From the NCBI GenBank assembly GCA_031278835.1, contig JAITJP010000342.1:1-5225 (forward strand): a DNA stretch of 5,225 nt. The letters are read 5' to 3'. The DNA comes from Deltaproteobacteria bacterium. Its GTDB lineage: Bacteria; Desulfobacterota; Desulfarculia; Adiutricales; Adiutricaceae. How positions within the stretch are numbered: the stretch's first letter is position 1; each line of letters opens with the position of its first letter. The notes below the pieces were generated by a model. That model was given only the letters and a program-made list of their open reading frames with translations, did no database searches and was not told where the DNA came from. Made by a program: the position numbers and the translations under genes. Positions 1 to 5,207 of the stretch are shown piece by piece.

Positions 1-6
1 CGACTA

Positions 7-318
7 GTGTATGCGATAATTCAAAGTGGTGGGCGCCAATATAAAGTTACCGAAGGCCAAGTCATCTGGGTCAACACGGTTTCTGGGGTGCCAGGTTCGG
101 AAGTGGTTTTTGACGAAGTGCTTCTGGTCAATAATGGCGATTCCATTGAAGTAGGTCAGCCTAACATTGATGAGGCCAAAGTTAAGGCCCAATTGCTTAA
201 GCATGGCCGAGACAAAAAAATTCTGGTCTTTAAAAAGAAGCGCCGTAAGGGCTATCACAAGGCCCAAGGGCATCGCCAGAACTATACCGCCTTAAAGATC
301 CTCTCTATTGAGGCTTGA
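7..318 (+). CDS. rplU: 50S ribosomal protein bL21
   Basis: Structural protein of the large ribosomal subunit that binds 23S rRNA. The 103-aa product has the usual family length (E. coli L21 is also 103 aa). It opens with MYAIIQSGGRQYKV, matching the conserved N-terminus, and carries the basic L21 signature FKKKRRKGYHKAQGHRQ at residues 75-91, the rRNA-contacting part. The start is GTG at 7: the protein aligns to the family from its first residue. Only six bases precede it, so its promoter and ribosome binding site lie outside the window. It is followed after 99 bp by rpmA on the same strand, the classical rplU-rpmA pairing, so the two are probably co-transcribed. Identification is secure. Confidence 0.97.
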   Translation: MYAIIQSGGRQYKVTEGQVIWVNTVSGVPGSEVVFDEVLLVNNGDSIEVGQPNIDEAKVKAQLLKHGRDKKILVFKKKRRKGYHKAQGHRQNYTALKILSIEA

Positions 319-417
319 CAGGCTAAGGGCCCCGACGAAGGGCTTTTGTCCAGATAAATTAAAGTAATCGGCTCTATTTGGCTATTTTAATAGGGTCGGT
401 CTAGAGGGAGAGGGCAG

Positions 418-684
418 ATGGCTCACAAAAAAGCTGGCGGATCAAGCCGTAACGGTCGAGATACCATAGGTAAAAGAAGAGGCGTTAAGCGCTATTCAGG
501 TCAGTTAGTTAAAGCCGGGAATATTTTGGTTCGCCAACTGGGCACCAAAATCCATCCAGGCACTAACGTTGGCTTGGGCCGCGATTACACGCTTTTCGCC
601 CTGGTTGAGGGCATAGTCACTTACGAGCGCTATGGCTCCGATCGCAAAAAAGTTAGCGTTTATCCAGTCCAAGAAGTTGGTTAA
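418..684 (+). CDS. rpmA: 50S ribosomal protein bL27
   Basis: Large-subunit protein whose N-terminal tail reaches the peptidyl transferase centre. The product is 88 aa (E. coli 85). It begins MAHKKAGGSSRNGRD, the canonical mature N-terminus directly after Met, so there is no Firmicutes-type leader that must be cleaved by Prp. The family motif is at residues 34-48 (GNILVRQLGTKIHPG), with RQLG where many relatives have RQRG. The C-terminus (RKKVSVYP, about 76-83) resembles deltaproteobacterial forms, from recollection rather than an alignment. A purine-rich stretch at 403-414 provides the ribosome binding site, and ATG 418 is the only sensible start. It follows rplU on the same strand. No obgE follows; a 180-bp tail leads to the terminator at 862-895. 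Confidence 0.97.
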   Translation: MAHKKAGGSSRNGRDTIGKRRGVKRYSGQLVKAGNILVRQLGTKIHPGTNVGLGRDYTLFALVEGIVTYERYGSDRKKVSVYPVQEVG

Positions 685-861
685 CGATTTTTTGGAGCGC
701 TTTTGGTTTTCTCATGGCTTTTTTTAGGCCGTGTTTGGTAACTTTTTAGATCTCGGATTTGGTTAAAGCGATGACCGCCAAAGGCCCGCTCCGAGGGATC
801 AAAACTTACCTTAAAAGAAACAAAAAGACTCGATAAGTAAGCGTCATAAAATTAAATTTTC
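685..861 (+). other. 3' tail between rpmA and its terminator
   Basis: This 177-bp stretch lies within the presumed rplU-rpmA transcript. It has no gene of normal size. The only open frame of note is a 21-codon one, ATG at 771 to TAA at 836, predicting a very basic peptide (8 of 21 residues Lys or Arg) with no recognisable Shine-Dalgarno sequence. The sequence is T-rich just after rpmA. It may be an untranslated tail, a 3'-derived small RNA or degenerated sequence; nothing here decides between these. Confidence 0.4.
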
Positions 862-895
862 ACCGGGTTGAAATTTTTTTTCAACCCGGTTTTTT
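862..895 (+). terminator. Strong intrinsic terminator of the rplU-rpmA unit
   Basis: A perfect 12-bp stem (accgggttgaaa at 862-873 paired with tttcaacccggt at 879-890) closes a five-T loop and runs directly into a T-tract through 895. This is a textbook Rho-independent terminator for plus-strand transcription. It lies about 180 bp beyond the rpmA stop, so the transcript has an unusually long 3' tail unless something else is encoded there. The minus-strand flank has no comparable U-tract, so it is one-directional. Confidence 0.92.
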
Positions 896-1032
896 CATTT
901 TTGGGGCAAGATTTTGATTTTTTGACAGGTCAAACGGTCAAATCCCAGTCTAAAACAGCCTATTTTTGGCTAAAACGTTCTTTTCATGGCTGTTCGCTCC
1001 TTTTAAGGGGTATTGAGACTTGTCAAAAAAAC

Positions 1033-1061
1033 TTGCATTCCGATTATTTTTCGGTTATAAA
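1033..1061 (+). promoter_or_regulatory. Sigma-70-type promoter of the ferredoxin gene
   Basis: TTGCAT at 1033-1038 and TATAAA at 1056-1061 are separated by the optimal 17 bp. The -10 matches consensus at five of six bases and the -35 at four of six. Transcription would start near 1068, leaving a leader of about 120 nt before the ferredoxin ATG. The terminator at 862-895 isolates this promoter from the ribosomal protein genes. Inferred from spacing and consensus only. Confidence 0.65.
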
Positions 1062-1129
1062 GTACCAATCTGACCCATTTCAAAGGCCTCGCTGGTAAAC
1101 GGTTGGGATGGATTGGGTCCAGGTGGGAG

Positions 1130-1160
1130 GCTTCTTTATTGTTATGAAGAAGCACTTTTT
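1130..1160 (+). promoter_or_regulatory. Terminator-like hairpin in the ferredoxin leader
   Basis: Inside the presumed 5' leader, gcttctt (1130-1136) pairs perfectly with aagaagc (1147-1153) around a 10-nt loop, followed closely by a run of five Ts at 1156-1160. It ends about 30 nt before the ferredoxin start. The stem is only 7 bp and moderately GC-rich, so it would be a weak terminator at best. It may be an attenuator or a transcript-stabilising 5' hairpin. No riboswitch class is recognised. Confidence 0.4.
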
Positions 1161-1176
1161 CTAATATTCTTATCAG

Positions 1177-1183
1177 AAAGGTG
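1177..1183 (+). promoter_or_regulatory. Ribosome binding site of the ferredoxin gene
   Basis: AAAGGTG lies eight bases before ATG 1192 and fits pairing with the 16S rRNA tail. It fixes this ATG as the start. Confidence 0.75.
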
Positions 1184-1191
1184 TAGTTAAC

Positions 1192-1380
1192 ATGGGCTGG
1201 GTTGTCACAGTTGATGCTGCCAAATGTACTGGCGACGGCAATTGCAAGGATGCTTGTCCTGCCGACGTCTATGAAATCAAAGACAAAATCGCCGTCGCGG
1301 TTAACGTGGACGAGTGTCTTGGATGCGAGTCCTGTGTCGAGGCGTGCGAAGTTGGCGCCATTAAGGTCACCGAGGAGTAA
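1192..1380 (+). CDS. Seven-cysteine dicluster ferredoxin, D. africanus Fd III type
   Basis: A 62-aa soluble cytoplasmic electron carrier for low-potential anaerobic redox reactions. It has two cluster motifs. The first is C12-x2-D15-x2-C18-x3-C22-P, the second C42-x2-C45-x2-C48-x3-C52. A standard 2[4Fe-4S] ferredoxin has eight cysteines; this one has seven, and Asp15 stands where the second cysteine of motif 1 is expected. The same CTGDG layout is known in D. africanus ferredoxin III, where the Asp-containing site holds a [3Fe-4S] cluster that takes up a further metal to become four-metal, with Asp as ligand. By analogy, C12, D15, C18 and C52 would hold the labile cluster and C42, C45, C48 and C22 a stable [4Fe-4S]. 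The protein is acidic (ends in TEE), as usual. The gene is monocistronic, with its own promoter, leader and terminator. The family is certain; cluster content is inferred. Confidence 0.95.
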   Translation: MGWVVTVDAAKCTGDGNCKDACPADVYEIKDKIAVAVNVDECLGCESCVEACEVGAIKVTEE

Positions 1381-1467
1381 TCCTCCAACCAAGAAGGTTT
1401 CAAGGCCCGTCATGGTGCCTTAAACAGTCTTAAACTCGATTGGGGGTCCTCTTCTTCAGTCGATCCT

Positions 1468-1517
1468 AAGTTAGCCGGTGTGGGTTCGCCAGGGCCCCTC
1501 CGGCTAACTTTGTTTTT
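1468..1517 (+). terminator. Intrinsic terminator of the ferredoxin gene
   Basis: A perfect 11-bp stem (aagttagccgg at 1468-1478 with ccggctaactt at 1500-1510) encloses a 21-nt GC-rich loop that can fold further, and is followed by tgttttt to 1517. It is a strong plus-strand Rho-independent terminator 88 bp after the ferredoxin stop. The minus-strand side lacks a U-tract. Confidence 0.9.
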
Positions 1518-1593
1518 ACAGCTTCCCTAGGCCTCCGCCAAAGCCTCTGACCGCTCCAAAGGTCTGTCAAGAAATAATTTTTACGACCATCCT

Positions 1594-1704
1594 AAGGGCG
1601 GCCGGGAAAAAGTTTTGGCCCCCATCTACGGCCAAGAGATTTTTTCAGCCCTTCCCAAAGGGCGGCCGGGAAAAGGTTTTGGCCACCATCTACGGCCAAG
1701 AGAT
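1594..1704. repeat. Two direct copies of a 47-bp intergenic repeat, 64-bp period
   Basis: Copy 1 is 1594-1640 and copy 2 is 1658-1704. They match at 45 of 47 positions; the differences are A/G at 1611/1675 and C/A at 1621/1685. Each starts aagggcggccggg and ends ctacggccaagagat. The 17 bp between them is not a copy. The region is non-coding, between the ferredoxin terminator and the promoter at 1861. Two copies with one short unrelated gap do not make a CRISPR array. It may be a local duplication or two insertions of a dispersed element; only a genome search can tell. Confidence 0.85.
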
Positions 1705-1860
1705 AATTATCTGACCCGCGCCAAATCCTGAAGAGTCGAAAAACTAAAAGCGCAATATGACTAGATAATTTGGTATATATTAACCTCTAATAATATCTTT
1801 AATCTCCCTGAATTATTATTTTTTGTTCTATTGTCAATTTTTACAAAATTTTTTTAACTC

Positions 1861-1889
1861 TTGACTGGTATTTCCAGTTGTGTTAATAT
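1861..1889 (+). promoter_or_regulatory. Sigma-70-type promoter of the small membrane protein gene
   Basis: TTGACT (1861-1866) and TAATAT (1884-1889) are separated by 17 bp and sit below a very AT-rich stretch (about 1741-1860) that could act as an UP-element. Transcription would begin near 1896. This matters for the next gene: a start codon as far upstream as 1893 would not be in the mRNA. An inverted repeat with 7-bp arms (1788-1794 and 1812-1818) lies upstream and might be an operator, but this is weak. Confidence 0.65.
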
Positions 1890-1937
1890 GCCTTGGTTTT
1901 CTTTAGGGTATTTTGTTTTGTTTTCAGCGAGGTCTTG

Positions 1938-2390
1938 ATGCGTTTTCAGCTCATAGCCGTAAGCCTACTGACGTTTTTTCTTCCCCTGGGGATCTATGTT
2001 GTCTACCGGGCCTACCTGATAGAAGAAGCTCCCCATGAATTCGTGATGTTGATCTTTTCCGGGACCCTGATGATTCTATTGGGCTTAACCGGTTTTGTGG
2101 GTTTATTCCATGGCGCCATAAAAAGCCCGGGCCCATTGGAAGACGGTGAGGCCAAGGCCGATCAAGACGACCAAACTGGGCCAGACCAAACTGGGTCAAA
2201 TCATGACTGCCGGGACCAAGGCAATCTAGGGTCTGGACATCAAGAGCGGGCTAAGGCCGATGACTGGTCAAAACCGGACCTTGAAATAGACGATTATGAT
2301 GGTGATTATGACCTAGATCATGAAAAAGAGAGCGATGATTCTGGTGAGATAAAGGCTGATTGCTTAAATAATGTCAATAAAGAAAATTAA
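1938..2390 (+). CDS. Hypothetical two-helix membrane protein with acidic tail
   Basis: I do not recognise a family. The 150-aa product has two hydrophobic helices (about residues 5-23 and 35-57) joined by a short loop (RAYLIEEAPHE), forming a membrane hairpin, then a hydrophilic tail from about 62 to 150 that is rich in Asp, Glu, Gln, Gly and Asn. The tail holds a duplicated pentapeptide (DQTGP/DQTGS, 78-87), three KAD triplets, and a run of alternating aspartates at D119, D121, D123, D125 and D127. It looks disordered. ATG 1938 is chosen because GAGG at 1929-1932 sits just before it and the promoter at 1861-1889 excludes the in-frame TTG at 1893, which would add 15 residues. The kinase gene follows 92 bp downstream on the same strand with no terminator between, so co-transcription is possible. 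No function is assigned. Confidence 0.75.
   Translation: MRFQLIAVSLLTFFLPLGIYVVYRAYLIEEAPHEFVMLIFSGTLMILLGLTGFVGLFHGAIKSPGPLEDGEAKADQDDQTGPDQTGSNHDCRDQGNLGSGHQERAKADDWSKPDLEIDDYDGDYDLDHEKESDDSGEIKADCLNNVNKEN
2169..2198 (+). repeat. 15-bp in-frame tandem duplication
   Basis: Two adjacent 15-bp units (2169-2183 and 2184-2198) differ at one base (c/t at 2181/2196). They encode DQTGP and DQTGS in the acidic tail of the membrane protein. The frame is preserved, which suggests the tail tolerates length change. Confidence 0.8.
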
Positions 2391-2469
2391 ATAACATAAA
2401 AACTTGGTGAAGTTTTAAAAAATATAAACTAGTCATGTTTTTTAACTTTTTACTATAAGGTAAACATTT

Positions 2470-2477
2470 AAGGAGGA
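2470..2477 (+). promoter_or_regulatory. Near-perfect Shine-Dalgarno of the kinase gene
   Basis: AAGGAGGA sits five bases before ATG 2483, an almost ideal ribosome binding site and the strongest in the window. Upstream, ttttactataagg (2447-2460) contains a possible -10 element but no good -35, so a separate promoter for the kinase is uncertain. Confidence 0.85.
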
Positions 2478-2482
2478 TTTTA

Positions 2483-3355
2483 ATGAATAACCCATTACCT
2501 CGGATAGCGGCGATTCACGATTTATCGGGCTTTGGCCGGTGTTCTTTGACCGTGGTCATCCCCATCCTTTCGACCATGGGTTTTGAGGTTTGTCCCCTGC
2601 CAACGGCGGTCTTGTCCACTCACACCGCCATTGAGGGTTTTAAACTTTTCGATCTAACCGATCAACTGCCGGGTTTTATTGAGCACTGGAAGGCCATTAA
2701 GCTGCGTTTTAACGCCATATATAGCGGTTTTTTGGGCTCGGCTCGTCAGGCGGGCATGGTCAGGGATTTTATAAAAAGTTTCGCCGATGAGGATACCTTG
2801 GTGGTGGTCGATCCGGTCATGGCCGATTTTGGTAAGCTTTACGCCTCCATGCCTCAGGAGATGATTGGAGAGATGCGTAGTCTTTCTTCCAAGGCCAAGG
2901 TCATCACCCCAAACATCACCGAAGCCGCCTTTATGCTAGAGCGCGAGGTCCCGGAGAGTTTAACCGAAGAGCAGGTCAAGGAATGGCTAAAGGCCTTGGC
3001 CGATTTGGGGCCCAGCATGCCGGTGATTACTAGCCTACCGCTAAAGTCAAACTCCGATCGTAGTTACGTGGCCGCCTATAACCGCGAAGACGGACGTTTT
3101 TGGCTGGCCGGAAGGCCTCAAGTCCCGACCCAATATCACGGAACCGGGGACATTTTTTCGAGCGTTTTAACGGGAAGCTTGCTCCAGGGAGACAGTCTAC
3201 CCATCGCCTTGGATCGAAGCTGCCAGTTCGTGGCCAGCGCCATCCAAATAACTTTTGGCTACAGTGGCCTGGATCACCACGAGATCCTTTTGGAACGTTG
3301 CATAAACACTCTCCACGCCCCGGTCACCTACGCGAGTTACCAGCTAATCCCATAA
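2483..3355 (+). CDS. pdxY: Pyridoxal/pyridoxamine kinase (PdxK/PdxY family)
   Basis: An ATP-dependent ribokinase-fold kinase that phosphorylates B6 vitamers at the 5' hydroxyl in the PLP salvage pathway; cytoplasmic. The 290-aa length is normal (E. coli PdxY 287). The N-terminal substrate-loop signature is HDLSGFGRCSLTVVIPILS (12-30), with S15 at the vitamer-binding position. STHTA (45-49) and YSGFLGS (80-86) are the other active-site loops. VDPVMAD (109-115) and TPNITEA (142-148) supply the usual metal/ATP-site acids D110, D115 and E147. GTGD (220-223) is the anion hole, with D223 the catalytic base. No motif is missing. The HDLSGFGRCS form resembles the proteins usually annotated pyridoxamine kinase in clostridia and deltaproteobacteria rather than enterobacterial PdxK. 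The exact vitamer preference, and so pdxY versus pdxK, cannot be read from sequence. No other B6 genes are near, which fits salvage. No plus-strand intrinsic terminator follows closely. Confidence 0.93.
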   Translation: MNNPLPRIAAIHDLSGFGRCSLTVVIPILSTMGFEVCPLPTAVLSTHTAIEGFKLFDLTDQLPGFIEHWKAIKLRFNAIYSGFLGSARQAGMVRDFIKSFADEDTLVVVDPVMADFGKLYASMPQEMIGEMRSLSSKAKVITPNITEAAFMLEREVPESLTEEQVKEWLKALADLGPSMPVITSLPLKSNSDRSYVAAYNREDGRFWLAGRPQVPTQYHGTGDIFSSVLTGSLLQGDSLPIALDRSCQFVASAIQITFGYSGLDHHEILLERCINTLHAPVTYASYQLIP

Positions 3356-3388
3356 CTGCCCATCTGGGCTGGGCCTAGCTGGCCCGAG

Positions 3389-3425
3389 AAAAAAAACCAC
3401 CACCTCTCCCACGGGGAGGTGGTGG
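3389..3425 (-). terminator. Intrinsic terminator facing leftward
   Basis: A 10-bp perfect stem (ccaccacctc 3397-3406 with gaggtggtgg 3416-3425) can extend by three C-G pairs around a tiny loop. Eight As precede it on the plus strand (3389-3396), that is, eight Us follow it on a minus-strand transcript. No T-run follows on the plus strand, so it is oriented to stop transcription coming from the right. It lies 41 bp after the kinase stop and could also serve as a stable 3' end for that mRNA. No convincing minus-strand gene is seen to its right. Confidence 0.75.
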
Positions 3426-3685
3426 CCGGAAAATTTGACTTGGTTTTGAGTTGGGGCTTTTCGGCCCAGTCGAGGTCGATTTCGCGGCTCTCCGTTTAAA
3501 GGCCCCTATGAGTATGAGTGGCCCAGAGCGCTTCAGACGGCAGCCCGCCAACAAAACCTCGCGGCCGATGGGGACTTTTGAAGCCAACCAAGGCCTTAAG
3601 GCCAAAATATCCGGCAAGGCTAAGCCAGGCGCCTAGCCTGTAAAGCCCTTAAAAAAACCCTGTTCCCCAAATTAGCCCCAAGCCC

Positions 3686-3708
3686 ATTTTGGCCAATAAG
3701 GCCAAAAT
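3686..3708. repeat. Perfect 9-bp inverted repeat (stem-loop)
   Basis: attttggcc (3686-3694) pairs exactly with ggccaaaat (3700-3708) around a five-base loop. No T-tract follows on either strand, so it is not a standard intrinsic terminator. It stands alone in gene-free sequence. Confidence 0.75.
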
Positions 3709-3941
3709 CCAATTACCCGCATTACCAGATCCGGTATCGCCCTGACCATAAATCACTTGAGTAAAAAATAAGGCCGGCTCTGTGAGCAAAATCTCAATAT
3801 CGATCAAATATAATACGGACTTTGAAAAATAGGCTAAAAAAAATTCCCTGGCCTTGGCGACAAAGCGATTACCTAAAAAGACTCACCCGAGGTAAAAGGC
3901 CACCAGTGGATTTTTATGGGGGCCAAAAGGTCCAAAGTCCT

Positions 3942-4015
3942 GATCCTCAAAATCGCTTTTAAAGGCCTCTAAAGCCCCGATCCTCAAAATCGCTTTTAAA
4001 GGCCTCCAGAGCCCC
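3942..4015. repeat. 37-bp tandem duplication
   Basis: Units 3942-3978 and 3979-4015 are directly adjacent and match at 35 of 37 positions; each starts gatcctcaaaatcgctttt and ends in gcccc. The period is not a multiple of three and the region is non-coding, so this is a DNA-level duplication, not a protein repeat. Two copies only. Confidence 0.88.
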
Positions 4016-4935
4016 GCCACGAAAAAGACGGCTTATATGGTACCAAAAAGCCCTGGCCGCTCGTCTACGGGCTTCTGAGACCGTTTACGGGGCAAATTTT
4101 CACCCCAATTCGATTGGCTAATCGGGTCAACAAATCCCTTAACGATTTGGCCAAAAAATCGCCAGCCAATGGTTGGGCTGGTGGCATTTCGCGGGCCCTG
4201 TTTGTGCCTTTTTTTCAGTATTTAAGGTGAATTAAAAGCATAAAAAACTTATTTCATACTGTTTAGGCAGTTTTTTCATTTTTAGTAACCAATAAACAAA
4301 ATAAATGGTTTTAATCTCCGCTCCGGGGCCTGGGGTCTTTGAACTTTGAGTTAAAATAGCCCTAGCTTTTGTTGACCCGGTTTTAGGCCCTGGCCAAGTA
4401 TACTTCGGGAATATTTACGACCTTTAATTGATTTTACTTCTTGGCCTTTTCGCGACAGAAAACAAGAGTCAAATTTCTTGACTAAAAAGCGTTTTTGAAG
4501 TATTAACATTACATGTTTGAAGGATCCGTTAGGTGGACCAAATTTTTCGCGAGATTGGGGATCCAGACCGGCTTTTAGGAGAAATCGCCTAGGCTTTGGC
4601 GCTTTTGTTAAAGGTTCAACGTAGCCTAAGAGGGTCTTTTTTGGCCTTTGGAGCTTGGAGGCTTTTAGGGTTAAAGAAACTTGGCTCGGTTTTGGAATTT
4701 TTGGCTCCCAGGAAGGGAGATTAGCCGGAAAAGCCCTAGCCATACCCTTTTGGAGCCTTTATTCGCGATTTTTTTGAGCCGTGGAGGAAAAGAGTCTCTC
4801 TGGTTTGTCCTGGGGCTATGAGTGTTTAGATTTTAAAGTTTTAAAACAATTTTAAATTAAAGAGTTAACACTCAAACAGTATGATGATATAGCGGTTTTT
4901 AATATGAAAGATTGTTTGTTTTAAGCCATATGTTT

Positions 4936-4957
4936 ACCCCGCTAAGGGGTTTTTTTT
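4936..4957 (+). terminator. Intrinsic terminator, plus strand
   Basis: acccc (4936-4940) pairs with ggggt (4946-4950) around gctaa, followed by T through 4957, then cc and nine more Ts to 4968. The stem is short but GC-rich and the U-tract is very long. No gene lies immediately upstream. It may end read-through from the kinase gene 1.6 kb away, or a small transcript starting just upstream. Confidence 0.65.
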
Positions 4958-5114
4958 CCTTTTTTTTTGACTTTCCACAAATGCCAAGAAATCATCCTAA
5001 TTTTTCCCATGGGGTTAACTATGGCGCCCCAGTGGTGGTGGATTGATTTAGGCAAACGCGATAAACGCTTTGAGCGAACGGGTTTTGTTGGGCTTAGTTT
5101 TTTCAGACAAGATT

Positions 5115-5143
5115 TTGAGAATGGCCAGGATAAGTCCTAAAAA
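5115..5143 (+). promoter_or_regulatory. Possible promoter of the gene entering at 5222
   Basis: TTGAGA (5115-5120) and TAAAAA (5138-5143) with a 17-bp spacer would give a leader of about 75 nt before ATG 5222. The -10 is poor; treat as tentative. Confidence 0.3.
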
Positions 5144-5207
5144 TCCTTTATTCGCCGATAACCTTTCTTTGAGTGATTATTTGAATCAAAAACAAACACA
5201 GCTATTT

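Larger units (their letters stand above)
3426..4930. other. 1.5-kb stretch without a recognisable gene
   Basis: I find no open frame here with both a plausible start signal and a recognisable product. Contents: a 9-bp perfect stem-loop at 3686-3708; a 37-bp tandem duplication at 3942-4015; an open plus-strand frame of 76 codons without an ATG (4000-4230); and a minus-strand 130-codon frame (4351-4743) with very basic, low-complexity content. Many short frames are broken by stops. The GGCC tetramer is as common here as in the real genes, so the base signature is native rather than recently acquired. Decayed genes are the simplest reading, but no parent gene is recognised. Confidence 0.5.

Noticed and set aside
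4..273. Minus-strand open frame of 89 codons
   Set aside because: It lies entirely antisense to rplU, a certain gene, and its product has no recognisable features.
319..417. Attenuator hairpin between rplU and rpmA (aagggcccc... gggctttt)
   Set aside because: The pairing needs a two-base bulge and only six pairs form; too weak to call.
868..1098. Plus-strand open frame of 76 codons
   Set aside because: Its ATG-less start lies inside the loop and arm of the rpmA terminator and it runs through the ferredoxin promoter; no ribosome binding site.
1003..1413. Minus-strand open frame of 136 codons
   Set aside because: It is the antisense shadow of the ferredoxin gene and its leader.
1470..1510. 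Possible tRNA T-arm (ggttcg in a GC-rich stem)
   Set aside because: No acceptor, D or anticodon arms can be formed around it; the sequence is the loop of the ferredoxin terminator.
1594..1704. CRISPR-like repeat-spacer-repeat
   Set aside because: Only two copies, a 47-bp unit with a 17-bp gap, and no cas genes; spacer length is too short for a CRISPR array.
1893..1937. Upstream TTG start extending the membrane protein by 15 residues
   Set aside because: The predicted transcription start (about 1896) lies at or after it, there is no ribosome binding site, and ATG 1938 has GAGG at suitable distance.
3451..3636. Plus-strand TTG-initiated frame of 61 codons
   Set aside because: No Shine-Dalgarno, no recognisable domain, and an unusual Pro/Arg/Lys-rich composition; more likely chance or remnant.
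4351..4743. Minus-strand ATG frame of 130 codons
   Set aside because: It is the longest frame in the gene-free region, but it is extremely rich in Lys, Arg and Pro, has few acidic residues, lacks a properly spaced ribosome binding site and matches no family I know. Kept only as a hint of possible leftward transcription.
4961..5000. TTGACT at 4967-4972 as a -35 element for the edge gene
   Set aside because: No acceptable -10 hexamer lies 16-18 bp downstream, and the TTGACT emerges from the terminator T-tract.
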